Below, piece by piece: positions 44,056 through 55,071 of a stretch of DNA of 64,000 nucleotides. The translations under genes and the position numbers were made by a program. The stretch is from Bicyclus anynana. Taxonomy: Eukaryota; Arthropoda; Insecta; Lepidoptera; Nymphalidae. The DNA lies in the NCBI RefSeq assembly GCF_947172395.1, contig NC_069095.1, positions 6,696,001 through 6,760,000 of the forward strand, in the 5' to 3' direction. Positions within the stretch are counted from its first letter, which is position 1; each line of letters opens with the position of its first letter. The notes below the pieces were generated by a model that was not told the origin of the DNA, searched no databases, and worked only from the letters and a program-made list of their open reading frames with translations.

Positions 44056-44410
44056 ATCTATCTGGGTTCTACTATTTCTAATACTCTTGAGACGTTGTGC
44101 CATTGCAAGATCGGCAGTGGACAAACTTAACAAGATTTGGAAAGATAGGAGAATCACCAAAACCACCAAGGTTCGACATATGAGGTATCTTTATTTATTT
44201 ATTTATTTATTTATTTAATACACTTTATTTGTACACCACAAAAATAAATATAGTATATATAAAGTATATATATAAAGTATCTATATATATAAAGTATATA
44301 TAAAGTATCTTGTCTTTCAAATCTGTCTCTATGGTGCGGAAACACGGGCATTGCGTCTACAAGACCGTCTCAAGATCGATGCCCTGGAGATGTGGTGTTG
44401 GAGACGTTTG
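44056..44410 (+). mobile_element. LINE RT C-terminal fragment interrupted by a 120-bp insertion
   Basis: LGSTISNT, then ARSAVDKLNKIWKDRRITKT, then TKVRHM, continues after the insertion as CLYGAETRALRLQD and ALEMWCW. These are standard motifs after the RT palm in RTE/CR1-like LINEs. Frames shift between the pieces. Confidence 0.7.
44192..44311 (-). mobile_element. Insertion of another LINE's 3' end, with target duplication
   Basis: GTATCTT is duplicated at 44185-44191 and 44305-44311. The insert starts with (TTTA)n and AATACACTTTATTTGTACAC, which reversed is a LINE 3' end (AATAAAGTGTATTAAATAAA), followed by TATATAAAG repeats. Confidence 0.65.
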
Positions 44411-44437
44411 GACGGCGTTCATAACCGAAATTTCCAT

Positions 44438-44625
44438 TCTCAAGGAAAAGGGGGAGGGAGGTCACCGCCAACTCCCCTACTCTAGGCTGCTATTAAGATT
44501 TTTTTTTGTAAGAAAAATCTCAAGAACTTATCCCCGACTCTCCGATGCAAAAAGGTGTAATACCTGAAACATTCAACTTTCGGCTGCTACTGAGAAACCT
44601 GGACCTAAGGCTAACCACTGAACCA
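44438..44625. repeat. Interspersed repeat fragment
   Basis: CACCGCCAACTCCCCTACTC, then GGCTGCTATTAAGATTTTT, matches the end of the 8687-8870 repeat; CCTGGACCTAAGGCTAACCA follows. Confidence 0.4.
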
Positions 44626-45187
44626 ACTAGTCAGATCTATATTCTGAAAGATTATTATTATAATTATTATGATTTACGAAGCAAACACCTATAGACAATA
44701 ATATATTACTCTTGTACACAAATTCATAACAATTGAAGCAAAAGCGACAAATCGAAACTCCAAAGACAACGAAAAGCAATAATCTATCGCTATTAATAAA
44801 ATACATTCTGCACAATAAACAATTACAACCAAATAAGTAAATCACATTAAAATTGATACCATATTGGCGCAAAATGCTATTGCGATAAATGGAAACTCGA
44901 CGATAGCTAATCGGACAGCCGGCGATATATTTACAACTTGAAATTTGCATGCAAAAACAATCATAGCCAACACAAATGGGAAATATTCCACGGGAATCAA
45001 GCTAACAAGATCTGTCGTACGTAAAGAGCGGGTTAGATAAGTGATTAGTAAATAATAAATAGCGTAACAAGGAGGTCCTATATGTTATAGTTTAAATTGA
45101 GATAAGAAGAAAGCCATTTTTGACGATACGATAACGATACGACTAAGTTTATAAATATAAGAGTTCATATTATACTACAGATGTATC
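44626..45187. other. Unassigned AT-rich sequence
   Basis: Nothing recognised. Confidence 0.4.
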
Positions 45188-45202
45188 AAACTATACTATC
45201 CA

Positions 45203-45350
45203 TCATCATCATCATAACACAACCCATATTCAGCTCACTGCTGAGCTCGAGGCTCTTATTAGAATGAGAGGGGTTAGGCCAATAGTTCACCACGCTGGCC
45301 CAATGAGGATTGGCAGACTTCACACACGCAGAGAATTAAGGAAATTCTTT
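45203..45350 (-). mobile_element. SINE-A, 5'-truncated, 15-bp target duplication
   Basis: Only the 3' half is present, ending in CATCATCATCAT. The duplication AAACTATACTATCCA is at 45188-45202 and 45351-45365. Confidence 0.9.
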
Positions 45351-45365
45351 AAACTATACTATCCA

Positions 45366-45660
45366 CACTATTACTTAATAATATAAATGTGAAAGTGTGT
45401 CTGTCTGTCTGTCTGTCTGCCTGTTTGTTTGTTCGTCTTTCACGGCAAAACTGAGCGACCAATTGACGTGATTTTTTAAGTGGAGATAGTTGAAAGGATG
45501 GAGAGTGACATACCCTACTTTTTGTCTCTTTCCTCACTCTCTCTTCCCAACTCCCGACTTCCCTAAAATGGGGGGTGGAAGTTTGTATGAGGCATTCCGC
45601 ATTTATTATTTTACTCCCGGAAGGCGGTTGTAGGAGTAAGCTAACAGCATACTTTATACA
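45366..45660 (+). mobile_element. Helitron-like repeat, 5' part
   Basis: ATAATATAAATGTGAAAGTG, then (TCTG)n, then TTTCACGGCAAAACTGAGCG and ATTGACGTGATTTTTTAAG: a lepidopteran non-autonomous element start. The 3' end was not found. Confidence 0.5.
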
Positions 45661-46046
45661 CATAAAGGCTAACGAAGGGGAACATCAACAATGCAGAAAC
45701 GCGTTGTTAAAATACTAAGTCATACAGAGACGAATGAAATCGAAATTTGTCAAAAAACCGTTAAGTGATGAGTAGTTGACTCACCATTTATCTACAGTGC
45801 CAGCTTTAGCACTACCAGCACCTCTGGACAAGATTTTTAGGGCGTCCCAAAAGCAGTGGCGTGCACTTCATAGATGCAAAAAGCACTGCCTACCCTAAGG
45901 ACTTAATACAAATCTATGTTGGACCGCAGAATACATAAATGAACAATAGTAGGACAGTAATAAAAAATTTGATTCCTTTTCCTCGGTCTAAGTATCAGTG
46001 ACTGTATGATAAAAGGTCGTTGCCTAAGTATTGTATTATAAACTTA
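45661..46046. repeat. Mixed repeat sequence
   Basis: AGTGGCGTGCACTTCATAGA, then AAAAAGCACTGCCTACC, at 45856 is a common lepidopteran repeat phrase. No gene. Confidence 0.35.
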
Positions 46047-46229
46047 CTAGCGAACGATCGCGACTTCGTCCGCCCTTAGACTTCTTCAATCGAGCCCTAT
46101 CGCGAAATCTGTTCTTAGCGGATACTTATTAACTATAGACTACCTCCCTGCCAAATTTCATCTTTTTACGTCTAGCGGTATTCGAGATTTCGTGATGAAT
46201 GAATGACCTTTCGTATTTATATATTAAGA
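46047..46229 (-). mobile_element. Helitron-like element, reverse strand, complete ends
   Basis: Reversed: A|TCTTAATATATAAATACG ... GGACGAAGTCGCGATCGTTC, GCTAG|T. Both insertion-site bases fit. Confidence 0.65.
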
Positions 46230-46544
46230 TTAGGTAATAAGTAGATAAATGTCGTTCAATCTAAATGAAGCATTTTAGTTTTCTTCACGTCATTCTAGAA
46301 ATCTTTCGTAATATAAACAAGATCTGATTAGATCGGTCCGAGGATAATCTGGTTTTATTTATTAACGTTCATCGTAAAACTTATCTTGATTACTTATACT
46401 ATCTTGAAAATATGTACGCAGAGAAGGCGTTGTAAATATTCTTTATTCATATACCTAGTATAAACATTGTAGTACAAAGTAATGTTGTATGATCTATATT
46501 TTAAGTATTGGATAGAAGCAGGCGTTACTTTGCGGAAGTTCATC
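46230..46544. other. Unassigned AT-rich sequence
   Basis: Nothing recognised. Confidence 0.4.
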
Positions 46545-46740
46545 ATGATTATCATCATCATCTCCTGATTGACTTTGCAATTGCACGTTGTAGAGTCAAC
46601 ATCTCCTGAGGATGCTTCGGTTTCGGGGTGAAACGTACGTAGAGAGTATTTTGTCGGACCTGGGTGACGTTGTCGCATGGGTTCGCCGAATTTTCGCGGA
46701 TGATAGCAAAATAAATAAATCATTATATAACTATATTTTA
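46545..46740. repeat. Interspersed repeat with AATAAATAAATC end
   Basis: CACGTTGTAGAGTCAACATC, then GGATGCTTCGGTTTCGGGGT, then TCGCCGAATTTTCGCGGATG, recalls a widespread lepidopteran LINE/SINE 3' region. Only one copy here. Confidence 0.4.
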
Positions 46741-46899
46741 AGGACTGGCCAACCTCGCGGTTTCACCAGAGTAGTTACCATTTACATGGGAATACGGGGC
46801 TAAAATAAAAACTGTGTTACGCTCCGATAATGTAACTTTGTATTGGTGAAAGAGTTTTTCAAATCGGTCCAGTAGTTTTTGAGTAACTGCGGAATAGTT

Positions 46900-47226
46900 T
46901 TTGACGGCCTCCGTGGCGTTGTGGTATGCGCGGTGGACTTACAAGACGGAGGTCCTGGGTTCGATCCCCGGCTGAGCTGATTGAGGTTTTCTTAATTTGT
47001 CCAGTTCTGGCTGGTGGGAGGCTTTGACCGTGACTAGTTACCACCCTACCGGCAAAGACGTATCGCCAAGCGATTTAGCGTTCCGGTACGATGCCGTGTA
47101 TAAATCGAAAAAAGTGTGGATTTTCATCCTCCTCCTAACAAGTTAGCCCGCTTCCATCTTAGATTGCATCATCACTTACCATCAGGTGAGATTGTAGTCA
47201 AGGGCTAACTTGTAAAGAAAAAAAAA
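46900..47226 (+). mobile_element. SINE-B, full length
   Basis: Head GACGGCCTCCGTGGCGTTGT, B-box GGTTCGATCCCCGG, 3' inverted repeat ACAAGTTAGCCC / GGGCTAACTTGT intact, A tail at 47215-47227. Confidence 0.9.
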
Positions 47227-47237
47227 ATATTGTAGTC

Positions 47238-47412
47238 CCATGGATCTGGAATGGAACGCGCACTAGAAAGTGCAGTGTTGGTCGACCCCCAACCAGGTGG
47301 ACTGACGACATTAAGTGAGTCGCAGGGATTCGCTGGATGCAGGCGGCTCAGGATCGTGATGTTTGGAAGCCCCTACAAGAGGACTCAATCGGCTGATATG
47401 ATGATGATGATG
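47238..47412 (+). mobile_element. RTE-type LINE 3' end
   Basis: CACTAGAAAGTGCAGTGTTGG, GCTGGATGCAGGCGGCTCAG, then (ATG)n. It follows the SINE-B tail by about 10 bases. Confidence 0.75.
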
Positions 47413-47487
47413 ACTGCAGCATGCTGGTATCATGTGGGTTACTGTAAAGTTTACTAAGAGCTGTTGAAAATTTTAGTATTTTTTTTT

Positions 47488-47785
47488 TATTTAACCCTTG
47501 ACTGCGATCTCATCTGATATGAGGTGACGATGCAGTCTAACATGGAAGCGGGCTAATTTGAAAAAGGTCTAAGTTAATTCTAGTAATACCTCTGACGGTG
47601 TCTGCGCGGCGTCTTACCGGAACGCTAAATCGCTTTGCGGTACGTTTTTGTCGGTAGGATGGTAACTAAAGACGGCCAATGCCTACCAACAGACCAGACC
47701 TGAGCCAATTTTGAAAAAATGTAAAATCCTAAACTGAGCCGTGCTGGGATTCGAACCCAGGATCTCTGTGTTGATTTTACTGCGC
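47488..47785 (-). mobile_element. SINE-B, divergent subfamily, full length
   Basis: Reversed: B-box GGTTCGAATCCCAGCACGG-like head, CTGGTCTGTTGGTAGGC, GCGATTTAGCGTTCCGG and the CCGTCAGAGG variant. The 3' inverted repeat has decayed. Confidence 0.75.
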
Positions 47786-47789
47786 CAGA

Positions 47790-48667
47790 GCATCAAAATG
47801 CCAGTTTGAAGTTGGACCAGTTAGGCAATCGTTATAACATCCCTTCGGGGAAATTAATGAAGTATCTCTTCATTAATCTCTCTCTTAAATATTTGTTATT
47901 AAATGCGAGAAATAATTTTCCATTAATTTTAGAATTTAATTCCATAATTTCCGTGAATTGTTTATCAAGTTGCCGCTTTTTGTTCTACATTGAACACGAG
48001 CCAGGTAAAAAGGCAACACGTGTTAGTAATTGATATAACTCGTGCCATATAACTATGCGTAGTGTTTAGATGCCGTTACCTATTATCATAACAATTCCTA
48101 CATAGTATTTGTAGCATGTAGGAATTTATTTAGGAAATCTAGAAAAAATCGTATAAGATTTGTAAAAGAACTACATGACTCGAGAATTTTTAACCATCGG
48201 TAGGGAGCAACCCAACAAGCTTAACGTGAGTACATTGACCACCTCCCCCGGCTCAGAAACTCAAAAAGTTTTTGGATTGCATTTTTCTCCAAAACTATGG
48301 GTTTTACAATAAAGTTTATTTGACAAAAAATGTAGAGGACATTCTCATCTACAATTAATGTAATTGAGATACTATCGTACGACTTTAAATACGGAAGGTA
48401 GGTGGCGCTGAAGTTGCTTGAAATGTGTTATTTCAGCATTTAGTGTGTTAAAATTATTTTACAATTAAAGTACCTACAAATGAAAAAGTTGTTCATTTCA
48501 AAAAAAACCTCCATCCATGATGTATGTTTTATTTGAAAGTTTTTTTACTTACCATTTAAAAGTTACAACGCAATTACACATCGCATCGATGTACTCAAAA
48601 ATCTCGAGTCATGTAATTCTTTTAGTCATATTTCCTAGATTTCCTGTAGTAATAGGAATCTGGAACC
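47790..48667. other. Unassigned sequence
   Basis: A 75-aa frame (47806-48033) has no recognisable domain. TGGCGCTGAAGTTGC near 48402 is unremarkable. No gene called. Confidence 0.4.
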
Positions 48668-48697
48668 GTGATAGCCCAGTGGATATGACCTTTGCCT
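48668..48697 (+). mobile_element. SINE-A head only (30 bp)
   Basis: GTGATAGCCCAGTGGATATG, then ACCTTTGCC, matches the first 30 bases of SINE-A exactly but for one base, and then stops. A 3'-truncated SINE is unusual because SINEs normally lose the 5' end. Confidence 0.7.
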
Positions 48698-49559
48698 TAT
48701 ACAATTTTGTTAGAAGTCAATAATTTTTTTGATAGAATTTATAGATTAAATTATAATAAATATTTCGTAATTGATCGAACCAATTATTTCAAGTAGGTAG
48801 GGTAGACCTCTATTATTACAAGTAGGTATTGTACCGACTTTTGAAAATAAGTATGTCAGTGAGTAACTGAGCAGTCATTCTATTCAATTCGAAGGTAGAA
48901 AACTTAGAGTTACCTTTTACACGGAGCTGTGTGTAAATTATAATAATTAATGTGGAGAGTGATAAGTGGTTATGTTACGAAGATATTCAATGAAATACAA
49001 TTAAATACGAGTAGTGTTCAGTAAGTCAGATAAATAAAATCAGTAAGTAGGATAAAAAAACTGACCTAATGATAAAGCATAATGATCACCACGATTTATA
49101 TAAATATGGAGGTCGATAGCAGGAAGTCTAAAAAGAATTTTTCGTATAGAAATAAAAGTAAAACATTTAGTTTATATTTTTTTCATTTATTAATCGAATG
49201 TAAGTGAATACAGGTATGCCTACGCGAAATTGCTACTTGCCGCTGACCTATTTGGTGATTTTATAGAGTTAGTTGTTCAACTTAAGCCGTATTGTTATGA
49301 GCTTGGTCGCCAACTTTGTGTCTGTTTTTGGTCGCGGTCGTGACATCGAAGGCAAGCGTCGCTATAAAATTTCATAATTCCATCTTATTACCACGTCCAC
49401 TCCATTCAGTTCCTTGTGCAGATTAAGGCTGAGGACACAACGTGACTTTATTATTAATAATGGAATAGCCTTTTTATTCTCGTATCTTTGATTTTTTTTC
49501 CCTTTTTCATCATTGTAAACTGTAGTTATATTAAACTCAACAAACGTAAAGTGCTCTTT
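48698..49559. other. Unassigned AT-rich sequence
   Basis: Nothing recognised. Confidence 0.4.
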
Positions 49560-49900
49560 TTAACCCCCAACGCAAAAATAAGGGTTTTATAAGTTTGACG
49601 TGTCTGTCTGTCTGTCTGTCTGTCACCATAGCTCCCGAACGAATGAAGCGATTTCAATTTAGTTATTTTGTATTAAAGGTGACTTATGTGCGCGCGTTCT
49701 TAGTTATTTTTGTTTGATGGTTAAGCCGTTTAAAAGCTGTGGGGGTGAAAGTGGGAAAAAATAACCGAATGTCTGCAAATATACTCGAGTGGGGTCTCAA
49801 ATGAAAGCGCACTCAAAAAGAATATTGATGATTTCATCGAGAGTGTCTTTAATATGGGTAATTTCATGGGTTTTTCCTTCCATCGGGGGATTTTCAAAAT
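49560..49900. repeat. Interspersed repeat with (TCTG)n
   Basis: AACCCCCAACGCAAAAATAA, GGGTTTTATAAGTTTGACG, TGTCTG repeats, CTCCCGAACGAATGAAGCG and GGGTCTCAAATGAAAGCGC. A familiar lepidopteran/arthropod repeat phrase; class unknown. Confidence 0.45.
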
Positions 49901-50344
49901 TTTGAATTTTATGTTATTATTTAATCAAGTTTTAAAATCTTCCACAATGATTTGGAAGTTTACCTCTACAGTCTCTAGGGAATAGTAATTTGTTGTTGAG
50001 TGGTAATTAGCAGTTGGGATTAGTAACTCCTAAGTTTTTTTATGCATCGCAGCACTAGAACGGTCAAAAACCATCAAGATTTCGGACTTTTTATAATCCT
50101 AAAAATTAAAAAAATCAGTATTTTATAAGTATGGTTTACTATCAATCATTTTTATATTAAAATATGTAGTCAATATTCATTTTCAAACAAGCGTACTTTA
50201 CAAGCACTTGATATTAATTAGTCGAAAACTTAAAATTAAATTTACGAGGGTTCCAAAGCGCCTTGGTCCGATAAGAGGAAATTGCTCTAACTTGTTTATG
50301 TGTAGCAAATATTTGCAAAATTCCTTGAATTGTTATTATATATA
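49901..50344. other. Unassigned AT-rich sequence
   Basis: Nothing recognised. Confidence 0.4.
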
Positions 50345-50564
50345 TTTTTTTTTATTCTTTACAAGTTAGCCCTTGACTACAATCTCACCTGATGGTAAGT
50401 GATGATGCAGTCTAAGATGGAAGCGGGCTAACTTGTTAGAAGGAGGATGAAAATCCACACCCCTTTCGGTTTCTACACGGCATCGTACCGGAACGCTAAA
50501 TCGCTTGGCGGTACGTCTTTGCCGGTAGGGTGGTAACTAGCCACGGCCGAAGCCTCCCACCAGC
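50345..50564 (-). mobile_element. SINE-B, 5'-truncated, young-looking
   Basis: Poly-T at the left (reverse tail), perfect 3' inverted repeat and a body nearly identical to the 61132 copy. It stops at CCTCCCACCAGC, where the head would begin. Confidence 0.9.
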
Positions 50565-51111
50565 TAAATTATAAATTATAAATAAAGAAAAGTAATAAAT
50601 AAAGAATCGTTGATGTACACTGAGCCTTAATCGGCTGGCACTAACTAAATTGGCTTATATTATAGCCGTCCATCTGTTTGGAAATATGAACGTGAGTTGC
50701 TCCATAAAGAAGCCCTGGTTATCGTGAGATGGTTATCGCGTAACTAGCTGTCGGGGCCCAGTACCAGCAGACCATTGAGTACAATCTCTATTGCGGGTCG
50801 GTTTTTCTACTTAAAATGTATGTAGGCTAGAACGTAATGCTTCGTAACTTGCTACAGTTGGCACCTAATTGCTAACCGCCTGCCACGAGCAATCAATAAA
50901 TATTGTTACATTGTTGACGATATTTCAAAACTGCCACATTACAATCTCAATTCTGATGAATACGAATCGGTTTGTTAGTTTGTAATGTCCCAAATAGTGA
51001 TTGTGTTTCTTTAAAGATAACTTACCTTGGTCACTCGCCTGATGTTGAGTGACGATGTAATCTAAAAAATCATATTTACTTGTCGTTTATGTGACTAATA
51101 AGCAAAATCTG
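50565..51111. other. Unassigned sequence
   Basis: A possible SINE-B tail echo lies at 51013-51066 (CACTCGCCTGATGTTGAGTG). Otherwise nothing. Confidence 0.35.
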
Positions 51112-51404
51112 GTGCTTGGAATCGGCATATAAATAGTCTAGCTGGTTACCTTTCCAACAAAGCATTAAACTTGTGCTTGGAATCGGCATATTAATAGTTG
51201 GTGTCCTTTCCAACAAAGCATAAAACTTGTGCTTGGAATCGGCATATCAATAGTCAAGCTGGTTTCCTTTCCAACAAAGCATAAAACCTGTGCTTGGAAT
51301 CGGCATATCAATAGTCTAGAGGTTTCCTTTCCAACAAATCATAAAACGTGTGCTTGGAATCGGCATATCAATAGTCTAGCTGGTTTCCTTTCCAACAATG
51401 CAAC
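51112..51404. repeat. Minisatellite, five ~60-bp units
   Basis: Units start GTGCTTGGAATCGGCATAT at 51112, 51173, 51229, 51290 and 51350 (periods 61, 56, 61, 60) and each ends near CCTTTCCAACAAAGCATAAA. Units 3 and 5 are the most alike. The period is not a multiple of 3 throughout, so a coding repeat is unlikely. Confidence 0.92.
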
Positions 51405-51750
51405 CATTTTATTTCTTATCTATCTATTTTATTCTAGCAATAAGCCTGGCTTGCTTTTACTCAGTGTAGCCACTGAACTGCCTTAGAATAGCGTGATTGG
51501 TCAAGATTCTAAGATTTAAATCTCCTCTCATGGGAGGAACGAACATCACCAACTACTCAATTCCAGCCTTATACTTAGAAAAAAAATATTGACCTTGAAT
51601 ATTTCCAAGCACGACCCTGGAATCAATCCCAAGGCTCATTATTTGACACCAGAGTCATTATTTGTAGTAGCATAAGTTACACAGTACAAAAGAGGCTGTT
51701 TAATTTTTATACACTGTCGAAATTACAGTAGAAAACTTTGTTGGAGCCTT
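51405..51750. other. Unassigned sequence
   Basis: Nothing recognised. Confidence 0.4.
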
Positions 51751-51945
51751 CTCCTGTAGCCAAGTGGCACGTCAATTCTCTTTCTACGATCGCAAACGCT
51801 ACGAAAACTAAAAAAATGTATGGGAATGACAGATCTTGATCACGTGACCAGTCGATAGCAAATGTCATTCCCATACATTTTTTCTAGTTTTCGAAGCGTT
51901 TGCGATCGTAGAAAGAGAATCGACGTGTCACTTGGCTACAGCGGC
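51751..51945. mobile_element. MITE-2, second copy
   Basis: Tips CTGTAGCCAAGTGGCACGTC and CACTTGGCTACAG. Arms share AATTCTCTTTCTACGATCGC and AATGTATGGGAATGACAG with the 39.1-kb copy. The loop has an extra GTCGATAGCAA. Confidence 0.88.
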
Positions 51946-52589
51946 TTGTTCTAAGATGTTATCTTTCCCAAGATCACGTACAAATACTGGTATATACCCA
52001 AGATTGTGTCGATAACGGTCCGTGTTTATAGTATGGTGAATAAATAATTGACAGTTTACTAGATTTCGAATAAAAAATTGGTATCATTAATCAACAGCTA
52101 AACACTTTAATGATTAACACCTGATCTTTTCAACGATAACAGCACCATATCATATTTTTTTTTAATTTGATACTGATTAAGACCTTTACGAAGATGATCA
52201 ATGAACGTAATGACATTTACAAAATACATTTTATCACCTCATTATATTTTAGTTCTAAAACTTGTAGGAACTAAATTTTTTTTTTGGTTTATTGTTTTGA
52301 TACATTATTAGCCAGGGTCACAGTCTACATCAAAACTGACCTCATCAAGTTTTGACCTCATCATGAGACCTAGGATAGGAACTCTAGGTCTTAAAGAAAG
52401 TGTTTACCAGTGATGAATAGGTCATCAAATATTCTTCCTTTGGTTTCCACCAAAGATTCTGAATTTGGCATAAAATTATAATAAGACCTGAACTAGCAAA
52501 AAGTCTTCTTTTTACTCTAATATTTCTGTATAAAAGTTACGTATTTTTTTTTATATTTTTTTTTTTTAAAGAATATTTGCATAAAAAAA
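51946..52589. other. Unassigned AT-rich sequence
   Basis: T-rich runs at 52541-52566 border SINE-C. No gene. Confidence 0.4.
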
Positions 52590-52735
52590 TATCTTTTTAA
52601 ATATGACCAATATTCCTCCAATTAGTCAGGAAAGGCTGTGTTAGGACTAGGTACGACAATAGATTAACGGGGCGGGGATCGAACCATCACCTCTCGGTGA
52701 TTCCGACCGCTCTTACCGTTGAGCTATTGAGGCTT
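52590..52735 (-). mobile_element. SINE-C (tRNA-derived), reverse strand
   Basis: Reversed: head GCCTCAATAGCTCAACGGTA with A-box, B-box GGTTCGATCCCCGCCCCG, then TGTCGTACCTAGTCCTAACA and an A-rich tail. The acceptor arms do not pair, so it is not a tRNA gene. Confidence 0.75.
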
Positions 52736-53189
52736 AACTATACGTAGGTGAAACCGCGCATCATAGATAAAATACATATTCCTTGATAGATGATTCCATT
52801 AAAATAATCAGTTTTTATAACGTAATTATAAGGCAAGGTTCTTACCTTGGCTTCACCGAGACACGCGCTAAAACATGTTTGTTTTATTAATGTGTGATAC
52901 GAACTACGAAGCTCACCCACACACTCGGTTTTGTGAATGGATCGCATCACCGAAGTGAGGCAGAACAGCTTGCAACAGCCGCCTACGTGCCAAGCGGAGG
53001 TCGCCAACTTTCATTCACACTGTAGCGTTGCATGTTATCCAAAATTTTAGTTCTAATTTATTTAATACGCTGACCAGGTCAACTTTGACTTAATGAAACG
53101 AAAGCTTCCATAGACAAAACCTTGACTTTTTTGATTTTCCGGATGTTCTATATACATATATAGTTTTTTTTTATTTTTCAACGTCAAGT
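52736..53189. other. Unassigned sequence
   Basis: A worn Helitron-like motif (GGTGAAACCGCGCATC at 52746). The 89-aa reverse frame at 52738-53007 is Cys-containing but unrecognised. Confidence 0.35.
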
Positions 53190-53480
53190 TAGAACTTGAC
53201 TGTGACCTTACACATAATGTAACGTTAAAGTCTAGAAAAGGTAAAATATATATTCAATCCATAGGTACCTCTGACGGTTTCTACGCGGCATCGTAAATAT
53301 CGCTTGGCGATACGTCTTTGTCGGTAGGATGGTAACGAGCCACGGCTAAAGCGTCCCACCAGCCAGACCTGGACCAATTAAGAAAACATCAATCGGTCCA
53401 ACCCAAAAACCCAGGTATCGAACCCAAGACCGCCGTCTTGTCAGTCTACTGCGCATATCACTGCGCCACGGAGGCCGTTT
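53190..53480 (-). mobile_element. SINE-B, divergent copy
   Basis: Reversed head CGGCCTCCGTGGCGCAGTGA, then CAGACTGACAAGACGGCGGTC; the body carries the CCGTCAGAGG variant. The 3' domain is barely recognisable. Confidence 0.75.
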
Positions 53481-53916
53481 GTCAGCATTATAAACTTATG
53501 AAACTGTTTTTGCTCCTTAATTCTCTACCTTCTATCACTATAAACTGTGGAAAAAAGTAGACAACTTGATGCAGCATTTATTAATGCAGCTTTTGTATGC
53601 CGTGAGAGTAATCGAGAGACTTTACTTAGAGTTTATTAACACGTGTACATAACACACATTGCAAAACGAATCTTTAGTTTAATCCACTTTCTTGATTTAC
53701 CTGTTTCATTAATGTACCTCGCTCTAATGACTTTGGAATACACGTGTACAAGAAATAAGGAGTTTCATTCCATTTGCGTGTATTTGCGTGTACACATATT
53801 ATTGCATAAGTGAAAAACAATGACCGCGAATGTGCTAATAGCATGGTTATGTTAGCACTTGTTGTTACGCAGCTTTTGTTGAATTTTTTACTCAATATTG
53901 TCCTAACTAATATAAA
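53481..53916. other. Unassigned AT-rich sequence
   Basis: Nothing recognised. Confidence 0.4.
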
Positions 53917-54312
53917 CTAGCCGACGCTCCGCGGTTTTACCCACGTAGGCTCGTAGTTCCCGTTCCCGAGAGAATACGAGAGTAAAATATAGCATAATAG
54001 CGGATGCGCGCGACTTCTTCCGTGTGGAATTAAGTTTTTCACAAATCCCGCGGGAACCATGAATTTTTCCGTGTTAATCTATTGTATTATCTTTCTTAGT
54101 TTTAAATTTCAGGCAAATCGGTTCAGTTATTGCGGCGTTAAAGAGTAATAAACATCCATACAAACTTTCACGTTTAATATTAGTAGGATGGATATATAGA
54201 ATGATACTCACAAATTATGTGACTTTCTAGTGGTAAAAGATTTATCAAAATCGGTTCAGTAAATTCAGAGATTACTCCTGCCAATAACACACACTTTACC
54301 TCTTTATTAACA
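53917..54312 (-). mobile_element. Helitron-like element (outer), split by a nested element
   Basis: Reversed, the 3' end ACCGCGGAGCGTCGGCTAG|T is at 53917 and the 5' part TTAATAAAGAGGTAAAGTGT is at about 54312. The middle is interrupted at about 53997-54192. Confidence 0.6.
53997..54192 (-). mobile_element. Nested Helitron-like element (inner)
   Basis: Reversed: A|TCCATCCTACTAATATTAAA ... GAAGTCGCGCGCATCCGCTA. Same subfamily as 60219-60447. It lies inside the outer element, giving relative ages. Confidence 0.65.
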
Positions 54313-54820
54313 GACGAAAAACGGACAGAAGATTAACAATTCGACGTGTATATTTTTTTAATGTATAAAACACATGTTGTTGTATGATTTTAATATTTTG
54401 TTTTTATTAGAAAGGGTATATAAATTTGGAAAAAAAAAATCAAAATCCTAAGAGTAGGAAAATAGGGGATGATTGATTATATACTTACATTAATTGTAAA
54501 GTAAAACGCATATTTTTTGTAGTGTAGTCCGATTTTGATAATTCTTTTTTATTTGATAGGACCTCACAATGAATTCAATATTAAAATTTCTACCATAAGG
54601 GTGGGAAAATAGGGTTGATATATTCATCATTAGCCGACGCCTCACAGTTCCATTAAATACGAGGATTAAATATATAATAAATGATACAAACAAATCCAGA
54701 GATCCCATACAATACCTAAAATTTTACCTCTTTACAACCCCTTGGTGTGAGTACGCCCTATTTATAGGAGGCTTTTGAAATTGTAAGCTTAGTTAAGTTG
54801 TTGAAAATTTAATCACCACT
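54313..54820. other. Unassigned AT-rich sequence
   Basis: Possibly further Helitron-like debris (CCGACGCCTCACAGTTCC at 54635). No gene. Confidence 0.35.
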
Positions 54821-55026
54821 TATAGCAGGTACTTCTTTAAGTCTTATTATTCGAATAGAATTAGGAAATCCAGAATTTTTGATTGGCGATGATCAAATTT
54901 ATAATACTATCGTTACAGCTCATGTCTTTATTATAATTTTTTTATAATTATTAATTATAAATTATATATTAATTTAGTAATACCTATTATAATTGGAGGC
55001 TTTGGAAATTGATTAGTTCCTTTAAT
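54821..55026 (+). pseudogene. COI: Nuclear mitochondrial insertion (NUMT) of cytochrome c oxidase I
   Basis: Read with the invertebrate mitochondrial code, the + strand gives TSLSLIIRMELGNPEF, then LIGDDQIYNTIVTAH. After a disrupted patch it resumes as MPIMIGGFGNWLVPL. That is the standard COI barcode region. The mitochondrial frame is broken by an AT-rich insertion of about 30 bases near 54940-54970, and one Gly is read as Glu (NPEF). About 200 bp, flanked by unrelated AT-rich DNA and followed by SINE-B 45 bp later. It cannot encode a protein here. Confidence 0.93.
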
Positions 55027-55071
55027 GTAATACCAAACACATAAATAGTTTTTCAGCAAATTTATATATAG

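Noticed and set aside
51112..51404. CRISPR-like array of repeats
   Set aside because: Whole ~60-bp units repeat with no unique spacers; this is a eukaryotic minisatellite.
52667..52735. Possible tRNA gene on the - strand (A- and B-box present)
   Set aside because: The acceptor arms do not pair and a SINE body with an A-rich tail follows.
54821..55026. Functional COI gene or mitochondrial contig
   Set aside because: The frame is broken and both flanks are nuclear-type repeats.
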